Origin: Hondaea fermentalgiana | Taxonomy: Eukaryota; Sar; Bigyra; Thraustochytrida; Thraustochytriidae | Length of the DNA stretch: 64,000 nt | Direction: 5' to 3' | Assembly: GCA_014084085.1 (NCBI GenBank) | Contig: NPFB01000022.1 | Span: 290,130-354,129 of the forward strand | Shown: positions 56,601 to 64,000 of the stretch, piece by piece | How positions within the stretch are numbered: the stretch's first letter is position 1 | Layout of the letters: each line of letters begins with the position of its first letter | The notes under the pieces: generated by a model | Told to the model about the DNA's origin: nothing | Seen by the model: only the letters and a program-made list of their open reading frames with translations | Database searches by the model: none | Made by a program: the position numbers and the translations under genes

Positions 56601-57119
56601 TTCCTCGTCATCAAACTGCGGTGCAATGCCTTGGTCATGGGCTTCTATCTCATGATCAACAACGCCTTCCTCATTCGGCGTGTCGTTTTCGTCCTGGCCC
56701 TCAGCGTCTACTGCGCCGCTGCCGTTGCTGCTCACGCGAGAGCGAATGAGCTCAAAGAGGTCCTCAATTTCTGCTTTTAGCGTGATCTGCGCGGCTGCAT
56801 CCAGCTTGAGAATGCTGGCAATGTACAAGTCTCTGTCACGGCATTCCACAGCGCAGCCCAAAAGGACCTGGGTGGCATGCTCCTCAAGCGACTTGTGCGA
56901 TCTTTCGTGGCGGGCGAGCGTTCCTTGTGGAACCCTCAGAAGCTGCTCCGCGAGCGGGATCACCTGGTCCTCGAGATCCTGACACTTTCGTCCCAGGATC
57001 TGCGTGGCCACCGCGAGCACAGCATTTTCTGATATGCCATGGATCTCGCCGTTTTCATCAGCAGTGCGTTTGCGGTTTGCGGCGCTCTTGAAAGGAAAGC
57101 TGGCAAGCCACGCTTCCAT
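53694..57119 (-). CDS. Hook-domain coiled-coil protein
   Basis: A 1141-residue protein from the ATG complementary to 57117-57119. Residues 1-130 look like a compact Hook domain: 'MEAWLASFPF' (compare LLTWLQTF in Hook), then 'ATQVLLGCAVECRDRDLYI' and 'AQITLKAEIEDLFELI', matching the LGCAV signature of Hook and CCDC88 proteins. A Glu-rich linker encoded by a CTC/GAG repeat lies near 175-190. Long heptad-rich coiled coil runs from about 225 to 880 with a Ser-rich break near 440-470. The C-terminal 250 residues are disordered and basic/Ser-rich. Hook proteins couple cargo to dynein-dynactin; the same here is inferred. The middle of the Hook domain is shorter than usual, so a domain variant or a missed exon is possible. 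Confidence 0.7.
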   Translation of the reverse strand: MEAWLASFPFKSAANRKRTADENGEIHGISENAVLAVATQILGRKCQDLEDQVIPLAEQLLRVPQGTLARHERSHKSLEEHATQVLLGCAVECRDRDLYIASILKLDAAAQITLKAEIEDLFELIRSRVSSNGSGAVDAEGQDENDTPNEEGVVDHEIEAHDQGIAPQFDDEENEVLEEEEEEEEIGDGAADTTPSRKSPRGTHFTIHASLADASVDSTGGLADEVEQLKARVHELTQEKLVLEQNTIEQDGVCEDLRTQMSVLQTRLEDDRASAAAENLAMSSRGGDTFDAEAQVLELQEALEAARLRESELDTALRARQQAQSTINELNQRISAYEKEMQGASQLKDSLQRSELAVERLVNDLQAYKSTVKELREERDSLRDRIREVPSSAGSSLNLSSRSLGSASASPSVSASASASASPGSGRRQSSDARLSKSPIQSKIEALRAMNARLERQVREMDTENREVAGKLRTAQQELDVARQSSEAEIKEWADYAHSLEGDRAKKEALVVKLRETSTALEVLNTNYIELQKDMGESKREIDFWSQKVQDLHHDFTIVRKERDVLADHLGCAMETQRMQLEDHEATMRQRSGADAMRRRLTREFNAKLTDLMRKMARLQSEIEVEREARRMACARYEKLVEEVPRQVAAQVQERVGALQDAEEPGLRKLVQLFSSADSPAVRGQSRVRRNLDAMVKDLISTPRGKDAEASTEVRGTTGREVERDVAQLRDVNERLGRENEWLREQFEARGAPPSPSIDFDSAEGGSDSLVVAGRGARAGGASGVARHLRQALVELQRENAALRKANVAEIEERARMQGELHSLRKELDRLRLKSIHASTKMIREKRVPAEAVTLWFNAELERVSVKAEELATSSMSFVAPGSVARPKLEDGDAKSSRAESRRRKSMLPPRAGIAPSAEKENFAEQANAHVSNKDTDDLCNTFASASDLREATDEVPAAAHGANTHVKGPLSASSAKPFKGAPTTTSTFETPKQHLGQGRKTFGGKRAAKSRAYDAARSKCGESGDADANARAAAVTAAAASRRGGHRAARHEPASPADSIASWSSAELAAHARRKRQNANHSFESVDSESFFRALQHGDRASVLHPAALASARTRAVHRDHPLGAARRIFNESMDSAQPR

Positions 57120-57925
57120 CGCCTTGCCGTGCTGTCAGCCGTCTCGCTCACGCTTTTCAGCCTGCACGAGACCGTCTTCGCGGTGGTTATCCCTGCTGTT
57201 GCGCAGGGAATGCGGACGGCCCTTTCCCGATCGTCAACGCAACTCACTTCACACTCAGCCGCCGTGGGTGGCACTTGACAAGGTCTGGCGCCGCACAAGT
57301 CCCTTGCCTTGCCAGCTGCTGCGCCTTCGCTCGCCCCGTCTCTCTCTCGCTCGGATCGAGTCCGGCGAGGCAGAAGCCGCGGCAAGTCACGGTTGGTCGT
57401 TCGTTGAGTTGAGGATTTGCGCTTCCGAGTCACACTCGCTCGTTGTGGAGAGCCCAAAGCAAACTGCGCATATTGCGCCTTTGCCGGCGCGTCCCACAAG
57501 TGAAGAATGCGCGCGCGCAAAGGCCGCAATGGCGGTTGACGGTTATGGCCTGGTTGACACTCACTCACTCACGCGCTCATTGGTGGGCACGCTGATCGTG
57601 TAGAGAGAGAGACTGGAGCCTCGAGGTCGGGAGAACAGAGCTGGCATCAAGTATCGAGCGTGAGAAGCGAATGTTTTATGTTGGCATGGCTTTCTGGGAG
57701 AGAGAAACGAAAAGGCAACAGCAGCACTAGAGATGAAAAATAGGAGAGGACAAAGTCGAGCAAGCTAGTTAGTTCCTGTTTACTATGTGTCAGACATGTG
57801 CATTCGTCCGTGCCCAGTGTTGTTACGTCCAAACGATACGATACTGTAATCTTTCCGTCGGAGCCACTGAGGCAACAGCGCTGGCAATTCCATGTAATTA
57901 TTTTCGCTTGCGTCACGTGCAACAG
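57120..57925. other. Intergenic region
   Basis: This is the upstream side of the Hook-domain gene and the 3' flank of the ALG8-like gene. Nothing beyond composition-driven frames is seen. Confidence 0.55.
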
Positions 57926-60181
57926 TCAGCCAATGAATCCGGGTGAGCGCGGACCTAGATCAATGGGTGGAATGTCAAATAGAGGCAGAGTCCCGCTTGA
58001 CCCAAATCGAAGAGGCTCTGGAGCCTTGGGGGACCACTGATAGCTTTCAATGAGGGCGACCTTGCGCGTAACCTGTCGATAGGCGAGTGCCCACGAATGC
58101 ACGAGACCCAACGCGCAATATACAGAAACGAGAACGTGGTCGATGTTTGCGAGCAGATTGTCGCCGCGCACGTGTGCGCCCCCACTATCATACCCATGTT
58201 GGAAGAACGATACAATTGGGGCCAACACTTCGGTACACAAGTACACTGCAGCCAGGCCGACAAAGTACAGACGGTCGGGCCTCCGAAGCCAAACGCCCCC
58301 GCCATTTGGTTCGACACGAATGCGGCGTGCCTGGCGTGCCATCAGGTGATATTGGTCGAGGGCAATAAAGCTTCCAAACGAATGCAAGAGAAGCAAAACA
58401 GGTTTGATCGCCTTGAGGTCCGTTGTCTTGAGCACTGGAAGCAACGACATGTGAGCAATCCAGGACATGAGCAGATAAAGGCGCGCATCCATCGTCGAAT
58501 CACACGAGGTGATCGTCAAAGGAAGGATGATAAGCAGCACGCTCACCTCCTGTACGTGATAACCAAGCATAAAGCTGCACGTCATAAGGTATACGAGCAC
58601 TGGCATAAGGACTGCCTGATGCGGAAGTTCCCATACCACCTTGAGAGCGGGATACATTGCGATCCCCATGAGTCCCACACAAACAATTGGATGTACCTCT
58701 GGTAGCACGACAAAGGCGCATGTGCCACCGTCCTCTAGCGAACACTGCACATTGACATCATCCGAGATCTCAAAGATATCATACTGAAGGTTGACCGCGT
58801 ATAACAACCGGTCGAGCCCCTTGTAGAGCGCCCACACATTAGGTGCCCAATACGGCCGGCATACACCCCCCGGCAATGCCCACGCTGCTGTCAATCGACT
58901 CCAGAGCTGTCCAAGCAGTTCACGTGGGGCGAGCCCCCCGAAATGGAAGGGCACCGCGTAGCTCATGACGCTGATCCAGAGGACGCCAAAGAGCGCGAGG
59001 AGTCGCCGCAGACTCACGGTGCGTGCGGCGGCGGCAATAAATTCAAAGTTGGACCTTGCGCGTGGTCGCGCGAGGAGCTTCTTGAAGCTAGCATCCGCTT
59101 TGAACTGCTCGTAGGCAGCTTGCAGTCGCTGACCGCCAGAAAACTCGCTCTGCGCACGGGCGTGTCCTCGACGACGAGAGCCCGACGCAGGAGATGCCCT
59201 GCTAAAATAGCTTCCATCACTATCGGCCTCGACGAGATCGTCCTTTGGCGAAGCCCCGGGTCCATTGGACCTTTTGCGCCGACGTCTCGGACCCAGAGCG
59301 CGGGCCATGGTCTCGCCGAGGTCCTCGCTGTCTTCCTCGTGGCCTTCGCTCGCCAGTCCATCACTTGCGAGGCCGCTCTTTGACGCCGAGGCGAAAAAAG
59401 GCGTGTCGTCTTCTGGCTGAGGCGGTAACGAGCAATAGTGTCGAAAGAGATACACCAGATACAATGGCACCATGGACGGTATGAGGGTGTGGTCAAAGAA
59501 AATGACCACGACGAGCGCTACGGCCCCAAGGAGGTCTCCAGCGTCGTTGTCGCGACGCAAAAATGCCATTGATATGAGCAAGAGGCCTACTGCACATCCC
59601 GTATAATGCAGATAAATGTGATCAACGAGAATGAGCCCCGGGTTAAAGAGGGTGAGCGCGACCACCACGACCACCTTGTTGCGGGACCACTCCATGTCCG
59701 TCGTCGTTGTCGACGGCCAAGTCGTGCAGTACAAAAGCACGCCTAGCAACATGAGTGGTTCGGTGAGAATAACGCTTGCGCGTTGGAAAAGGATAAAGGT
59801 ACGGTTGCCGTCCCCTGCGGCGGTGGCAGCGCTGGCCGTGGGGTCCTCAACAATGAGCGTGGGGTCCAACACCCACGCTACTCGAGCAAGAACGGCCTTG
59901 AAAAGTGCGAAGCCCGGTGCACATTCAAGCGGGAATGCCTCATTTCCAGGCTCGGCACTCTCCTCGTACCACGCGGCAATCGGTTTGTACAACGTCCTCG
60001 AGAGCCATGCCCCTTGGCGATCAAATTCTGAGCTTTGCGACGAGGGAAGCAGCATGAGTTTGAGCGCGAGCGACAAGAACGCAATCACGCCCACAGACTC
60101 TGCCGTCGTGGGTCCGCCGGCGCCGTCGCCGCCCTCGCTGCGCTCGCGTCGCTGCAGCGGCGGCTTTCCCGCTGCCGCCAT
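57926..60181 (-). CDS. ALG8: ALG8-like dolichyl-P-glucose alpha-glucosyltransferase, divergent with long insertion
   Basis: A 751-residue polytopic ER protein from the ATG complementary to 60179-60181; further upstream the frame lacks a start. ALG6/ALG8 family signatures include 'FILFQRASVILTEPLMLLGV' (129-148), 'NPGLILVDHIYLHYTGCAVG' (180-199) and 'YWAPNVWALYKGLDRLL' (444-460). ALG8 adds the second glucose, from dolichyl-P-glucose, to the lipid-linked oligosaccharide used for N-glycosylation. Oddities: the family's acidic motif (DFE in ALG8) reads E-F-D at 52-54 ('SSEFDRQGAW'), the Asp-Tyr-Pro-Pro motif is 'LECAPGF', and residues about 251-385 are an inserted charged, Ser-rich, disordered loop. 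Usual length is about 530-580. ALG6 is a less likely alternative. Confidence 0.78.
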   Translation of the reverse strand: MAAAGKPPLQRRERSEGGDGAGGPTTAESVGVIAFLSLALKLMLLPSSQSSEFDRQGAWLSRTLYKPIAAWYEESAEPGNEAFPLECAPGFALFKAVLARVAWVLDPTLIVEDPTASAATAAGDGNRTFILFQRASVILTEPLMLLGVLLYCTTWPSTTTTDMEWSRNKVVVVVALTLFNPGLILVDHIYLHYTGCAVGLLLISMAFLRRDNDAGDLLGAVALVVVIFFDHTLIPSMVPLYLVYLFRHYCSLPPQPEDDTPFFASASKSGLASDGLASEGHEEDSEDLGETMARALGPRRRRKRSNGPGASPKDDLVEADSDGSYFSRASPASGSRRRGHARAQSEFSGGQRLQAAYEQFKADASFKKLLARPRARSNFEFIAAAARTVSLRRLLALFGVLWISVMSYAVPFHFGGLAPRELLGQLWSRLTAAWALPGGVCRPYWAPNVWALYKGLDRLLYAVNLQYDIFEISDDVNVQCSLEDGGTCAFVVLPEVHPIVCVGLMGIAMYPALKVVWELPHQAVLMPVLVYLMTCSFMLGYHVQEVSVLLIILPLTITSCDSTMDARLYLLMSWIAHMSLLPVLKTTDLKAIKPVLLLLHSFGSFIALDQYHLMARQARRIRVEPNGGGVWLRRPDRLYFVGLAAVYLCTEVLAPIVSFFQHGYDSGGAHVRGDNLLANIDHVLVSVYCALGLVHSWALAYRQVTRKVALIESYQWSPKAPEPLRFGSSGTLPLFDIPPIDLGPRSPGFIG

Positions 60182-60835
60182 GGCGCCTCGCCGCGCGTCC
60201 GCGCCGTCTCGGTTGCCTTGGACCTCGTCTTCGCGGCCCTCGGCGCAGCGCAGCGCGGCCGCCGGGGCCGGGGGCGGGCGGCGGGCCAGGCCGCGCCTCG
60301 CTCCTCCGCGCGCAGGAGGCCTCGCGCGCAGCGGCCGCGGCCAACTCTGGTTTGCTTGCTTTGCTTTGCTTTGCTTTGCTTGCTTTGTTTGCCCTTGCTT
60401 TTCGTCGCCCCTGTTCTTGCGCAGCCGAGTCAATCTATCGGCCGCTCGCAGTCAAGCGCGACCAGGGTCGGCGCGAGGGCTTTTGCTTTGAGCCGCAGCG
60501 CGTGCCTTTCGAGGCGAAGAAGGGCCTCGCTGCCGGGCCCTCGCGCGCGCTGCTCTCGCTGGCCCTGCTCCGCGTTGTCGTCGTCGTCGTCGGCGGCGGT
60601 GTCGCGGATTAGAGACGCAGCTCAAGTTGTACGTCCTACCGCGCCAAGCGAGCAAAAGGAAGAAAGGCAGACATAGCAACAGCACTGCCAGGAAGGAAGC
60701 AAGGAAGGAAGCAAGGAAGCAAGTGAGAAAAAACAACACCGTCGTGTCCAACGCATAACACGGAGCGCTCAAGGGATGGAGGACACGACTCGTGGGATCC
60801 ATGGATGGGATGATTGCTCACTCTTGTCTTGAGGT
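60182..60835. other. Intergenic region
   Basis: Low-complexity leader DNA of the ALG8-like gene, with TTTGC/CTTTG units at 60351-60392 and AAGGAAGC-type units at 60690-60721, plus the 3' flank of the C2/EF-hand gene. No gene is supported. Confidence 0.55.
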
Positions 60836-62506
60836 TTAGGCTACCTGCGTTGTGTCAAGCAAGCCGCGCTCCACGGCGTACGCGAGAAGCTCGTTAAAGT
60901 GCACAAAGCCGTCGCTGTTGAGGTCCAGAGCGCGCATGCACTCTTCTGTGTCCCCGAGATGTGTGTAGCCGGAGACGACCATGGCCTCGTGCAACGCAAT
61001 GAACTCGGAGCGATCGAGCATGCCGCGCTTCTTGCGATCATAGTAAGCAAAGAACTCGGTGAGCTGCTTGACCTTTTGTCGACGCTCCTCGTCGAGACGG
61101 AGAAAGCGAAAGCGGTCGTCGCGCCGCCAGAAACTCGCGAATTCGCGTATGCTAATGTGGTCATCTCCATCGGCGTCCACAATTGCAAACGCCTCGCGCA
61201 ATTCCTCGGGCTCAAAGTAGTACCCAAGGTCCAAGACCATGTCGCTGAATTCTTCGCGGTCGATCACACCGTTTGCATCCACATCATACTTTTGAAAGAC
61301 CACGGCCGGGAGTCCAAGCACCGTATTTTCATCTTCCTTTTCTGATCCGCAATGGCTCGAAAGCGAGATTCTTTCGTCGCTTCGATCCGTGTCTTCGTCG
61401 TGCGGCATCGCACTCCCTGTTTCGGTCTTTGTTCGTGTCGAGATGGACGTTGTCTGCACTCCTGTAGCACGTCCGGAGCATCGACTTCCGCTGCTCGTGA
61501 GATCTCGCGCGCTCTGCTCTGACACTTCAATTTTACGTGCGCTGGAAGCCTCAGTTTCGCTGTCGTCGGCCTCCTGCAGGGTTTCAAGAGATGCATCTCC
61601 CGCTTCAAGGGTCAGTTTCTTCGATGACGATCTTCCTTTTGGTCGAAGCATACGGAAAGACTTGCCACTCACTCGCGACTTGGACTTGGACTTTGATGTG
61701 TTCTGCACTGCATCAACCGTTCCGCTCTTCATCTTGAAGCTGCTGCCAGGGGCACGAATCCGAAAGGACTTTTTGGTCCCACTACTCGCAGTTCTGCTAT
61801 GCGGGCGCCGGAAGCTCATGGTTGACTTTTTCTGCCCCGAGGGCGTGCTGGGAAAGGCATCACTCGCGTGAGCTCTTGCCTCGCCAACACTGGCGCCATC
61901 ATCACCAAAGCTGTCGTCGTCCTCGTCACCACAATCGTCGTCATCGTCGCTGCTTCGGCTGCCATCATCGTGGAGAGAGAGTCCCGAGGCCAATGCGTCT
62001 GCAGAAAGCGCCAAAGGTTCTGGCTCCTCGACAAAGGGTGCCCCAGCTGTGTACTCTGATGTTGGTGTTGCAGGTTGGGACGCAGTCTGGGGCACGCCCC
62101 CAGGCTCGCAGCGTCGACCAACAATTTCAAAGCTCACCATGAGTTCGCCGCATCGCTTGGAAGCCGCCGCTTTGCGCATGGAAATGAGCTGATACCAGCG
62201 AGGCGTGCTGTAGTAATTTGCCTCTTGCTCGAGCGCAGAGAACTCCATTTCAATCTTGCCCAGTGCATCGTCGAATTTGAAGGTGTCTTTGTCGTAGCAC
62301 TCGATGACGATTTTCTTTGCCTTGGATGACACTGCAAATGTGAAGGACTCGTCCCATGTTGGGTTGAGTGTCCTCTTGAGCACGCGCGTCTTCTTTTTCA
62401 CCCTTTCACACTTGATCACACAATAGGGGTCGCTTGTGCCGCACAAATCTGCCGCGGGCAGCGCGCGCGCCTTGACAATCTTGACGCTTACCATGACGTC
62501 CGTCAT
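60836..62506 (-). CDS. C2 domain plus EF-hand calcium-binding protein
   Basis: A 556-residue protein from the ATG complementary to 62504-62506. An N-terminal C2 domain (about 1-125) begins 'MTDVMVSVKIVKARALPAAD' and carries the calcium-site acids Asp20 and Asp26 ('CGTSDPYC') and Asp72/Asp74 with the 'FDDALG' loop. The middle (about 140-400) is disordered, acidic then basic and Ser-rich ('KSFRIRAPGSSFKMKSG'). The C-terminus has four EF-hands: 'YDVDANGVIDREEF', 'VDADGDDHISIREF', a degenerate 'YDRKKRGMLDRSEF', and 'LDLNSDGFVHFNEL'. The combination suggests calcium-dependent membrane recruitment with EF-hand sensing. I know no named family with exactly this order. Confidence 0.85.
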   Translation of the reverse strand: MTDVMVSVKIVKARALPAADLCGTSDPYCVIKCERVKKKTRVLKRTLNPTWDESFTFAVSSKAKKIVIECYDKDTFKFDDALGKIEMEFSALEQEANYYSTPRWYQLISMRKAAASKRCGELMVSFEIVGRRCEPGGVPQTASQPATPTSEYTAGAPFVEEPEPLALSADALASGLSLHDDGSRSSDDDDDCGDEDDDSFGDDGASVGEARAHASDAFPSTPSGQKKSTMSFRRPHSRTASSGTKKSFRIRAPGSSFKMKSGTVDAVQNTSKSKSKSRVSGKSFRMLRPKGRSSSKKLTLEAGDASLETLQEADDSETEASSARKIEVSEQSARDLTSSGSRCSGRATGVQTTSISTRTKTETGSAMPHDEDTDRSDERISLSSHCGSEKEDENTVLGLPAVVFQKYDVDANGVIDREEFSDMVLDLGYYFEPEELREAFAIVDADGDDHISIREFASFWRRDDRFRFLRLDEERRQKVKQLTEFFAYYDRKKRGMLDRSEFIALHEAMVVSGYTHLGDTEECMRALDLNSDGFVHFNELLAYAVERGLLDTTQVA

Positions 62507-63184
62507 GTTCTTGATGCCTTGCTTTCACCGTCCCACGTGCGCACGGAAGGCAGTCTGCTCCGCTCGCGTCCTGGCGCTCTAGATCGTGCAAAAGGGCAAT
62601 GCACGCCCACGTCCCTCCCGAATGGCTGGAGAATGGCCCTCGAGACTACTCACTGATACGTGGCCTGCCTCTCGACCGCCTGCACGCAGAATCATCATAC
62701 TGCGTGCAGGCTACTAGAAGACTACTGCGACCTCAATTGTGCAAAGTGTCCGCGCGGGACCGACATGAGTTGTTTTGGCTTGTGCGAAGATCCTCGTCCC
62801 ACACGAGGCGGTCAAATGTGGGACCTTGTTTTGTGAATGTAAACCTCTTGGGCAATTTGGTGGATAAATAGGGCACCAAAACAGATTGCGAGTCGCACAG
62901 ACACCCTCGCGTAAAAGTCTGATTGGCATACGAAGTAGTTGGAACTGGGCACTTGTTTTGCATTGCAAGCAAGGATCCGGAATTAGAAAAGAAGAGGAAA
63001 GAAAAAATGGCAGGTTATAAGGAGAAGAAAGGGGGGTGATCAATTTTATTCTTTTTTTTTCTTTGCGAACAAGTAAGCGATCAGTCAAATTCTTGTAGGT
63101 TAGATGCAGCGTGTTCTTGTCGTAGGCCTATACGTGGGACGAATCGTCCATAACAGAAAAAGAATTCATGTGCATTTGGAATGA
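62507..63184. other. Intergenic region upstream of the C2/EF-hand gene
   Basis: This spacer contains the 12-bp inverted repeat (separate entry), a TAGGCCTA palindrome at 63123-63130, and the 3' flank of Ste24. I see no coding frame. Confidence 0.6.
62678..62711. promoter_or_regulatory. Perfect 12-bp inverted repeat
   Basis: GCCTGCACGCAG at 62678-62689 and its exact reverse complement CTGCGTGCAGGC at 62700-62711 are separated by 10 bases (aatcatcata). The repeat lies about 170 bases upstream of the C2/EF-hand start. It could be a dimeric transcription-factor site or an RNA hairpin in a leader. Confidence 0.7.
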
Positions 63185-64000
63185 TTACTTTACCTTCTTG
63201 ACGTCATGCGTCATCTCCTCGACCGCACAATCCATTGCGCGCAGACGGTCGAGAAGCGATGGGTGCGAGTGGTGCACGGCGTGATAGAGCGGGTCGTGAT
63301 CAAATGATGCGAGATTGGCAATGGAAATCTTGGCAAGGCCGGACTTGAGCCCGTCGGCCTTTCCGAGGTTGACGGCGAAGGCATCCGCCTCGTACTCAAA
63401 CTTGCGCGTGACAGCATTGACCGCGATCGACAAGACCGTGCCAAGGGGAGCCATAATGTATGAAAAGAGATTGAGACCAATCACCACAGGCTGGTCAACA
63501 AAGCCAAAGGACTTGTACATGTCCGGATCATGCAGAAAAAGGCCAAAGAGGCGAAAGGCAACCAAATAGACGACATTCTGCAGCAAAAAACCCTTTACTG
63601 TGTGGCTCATGCTCCAGTGTCCAAGTTCATGGGCGAGAATGCTGACAACCTCTTCGGTCGTGCATGCCAAGGCAGGCTCCTCCTCGTTCTTGATGAGCGT
63701 ATCGTACAGCACAATGCGCTTGTCGCGGAGGAAGCCATACAGGTAAGCATTGGAGTGGCTCGAGCGCTTGCTGCCATCAACCTCGTAGAGCTTGGTGAGA
63801 GGAAACTCGAGACGCGCGGCCAGCTTTTCAATTTCCGACTTGAGCTCGCCGTCGGGAAGTGGCTTGTACTCGTTGAATAGCGGCATGATAAAGTTCGGGT
63901 ACACGGTAATCATGACCATCGAAAAGCCAACAAGAAGACCCCAGACATAGAGCCAAAAGCGTTCCCCACCCCAACGCACAAGCTTGACAATGCCGGCCAT
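63185..64000 (-). CDS. STE24: CAAX prenyl protease Ste24 (M48), C-terminal part
   Basis: 271 codons run from the right edge to a stop at 63185. Family proteins are about 430-475 residues, so the N-terminal membrane spans lie outside the window; the ATG at the very edge is probably internal. The zinc protease motif HELGHW has His124, Glu125 and His128, and the distal Glu ligand lies in 'KFEYEADAFAVNLGKA'. 'YEVDGSKRSSHSNAYLYGF' and the terminal 'HHSHPSLLDRLRAM' are standard Ste24/ZMPSTE24 segments. The enzyme sits in the ER or inner nuclear membrane, removes the last three residues of prenylated CAAX proteins, and can clear clogged translocons. Confidence 0.95.
   Translation of the reverse strand: MAGIVKLVRWGGERFWLYVWGLLVGFSMVMITVYPNFIMPLFNEYKPLPDGELKSEIEKLAARLEFPLTKLYEVDGSKRSSHSNAYLYGFLRDKRIVLYDTLIKNEEEPALACTTEEVVSILAHELGHWSMSHTVKGFLLQNVVYLVAFRLFGLFLHDPDMYKSFGFVDQPVVIGLNLFSYIMAPLGTVLSIAVNAVTRKFEYEADAFAVNLGKADGLKSGLAKISIANLASFDHDPLYHAVHHSHPSLLDRLRAMDCAVEEMTHDVKKVK

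Noticed and set aside
58097..58705. 202-codon plus-strand frame with protein-like appearance
   Set aside because: It is the mirror of the conserved ALG8-like coding region on the other strand.

Overview
This window is a gene-dense, mostly intron-poor nuclear segment from a eukaryotic microbe. Coding regions are long single open frames with GC-rich third positions, and spacers are 0.2 to 2.6 kb and rich in simple repeats. The gene set is clearly eukaryotic: a Cul1-type cullin, an ERD2/KDEL-receptor family protein, Tudor-SN, TCTP, CWF19L2, an ALG8-type glucosyltransferase and the C-terminal part of Ste24. Two genes at the left edge (DNAAF5/HEATR2 C-terminus and a CFAP141-like small protein) imply a flagellated stage. 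The cullin looks more plant-like than animal-like. Together these fit a flagellate-forming stramenopile such as a thraustochytrid/labyrinthulomycete. That placement is inference; no marker here proves it.

Layout. 1-5 kb: DNAAF5 C-terminus (+), CFAP141-like (-), an F-box-like protein (+). 5-8.2 kb: an unknown 409-residue protein (+) and the ERD2-like receptor (-), then a 100-N assembly gap at 8644-8743. 9.7-16.9 kb: CUL1 (+), an unknown polytopic membrane protein (+), a TMEM41/VTT protein (-) and a small unknown (-). 18.6-26.2 kb: an unknown membrane protein (+), an EXOG-type nuclease (+), a SET-domain methyltransferase (-) and a GT92-like glycosyltransferase (+). 26.5-36.6 kb: a glyoxalase II-like metallo-hydrolase (-) head-to-head with CWF19L2 (+), then Tudor-SN (+), an unknown membrane protein (-) and TCTP (+). 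37-40.6 kb: a Ser-rich protein (-) and an MFS transporter with a Cys-rich N-terminal extension (-). 43-53.5 kb: three consecutive secreted or surface proteins on the + strand (a Cys-rich tandem-repeat protein, a large adhesin-like single-pass protein with a cytoplasmic WW domain, and a Pro/Thr-stalk GPI-type protein). 53.7-64 kb: four minus-strand genes (Hook-domain coiled-coil protein, ALG8-like, C2/EF-hand protein, partial Ste24).

The genes do not form an operon or a single pathway. Themes are secretory-pathway biology (ERD2-like, VTT, ALG8, GT92, surface proteins), RNA biology (CWF19L2, Tudor-SN) and ubiquitin ligase parts (CUL1, F-box-like). The best leads for something new are: the surface-protein cluster, especially the CCxCCxGC repeat protein and the WW-tailed adhesin; an intergenic palindrome TAGGCCTA found at least nine times and never seen in a called CDS; a possible small spliced gene at 44.4-44.8 kb whose two introns both preserve frame; an ALG8-like enzyme with altered catalytic-region motifs and a long insertion; and a perfect 12-bp inverted repeat upstream of the C2/EF-hand gene.
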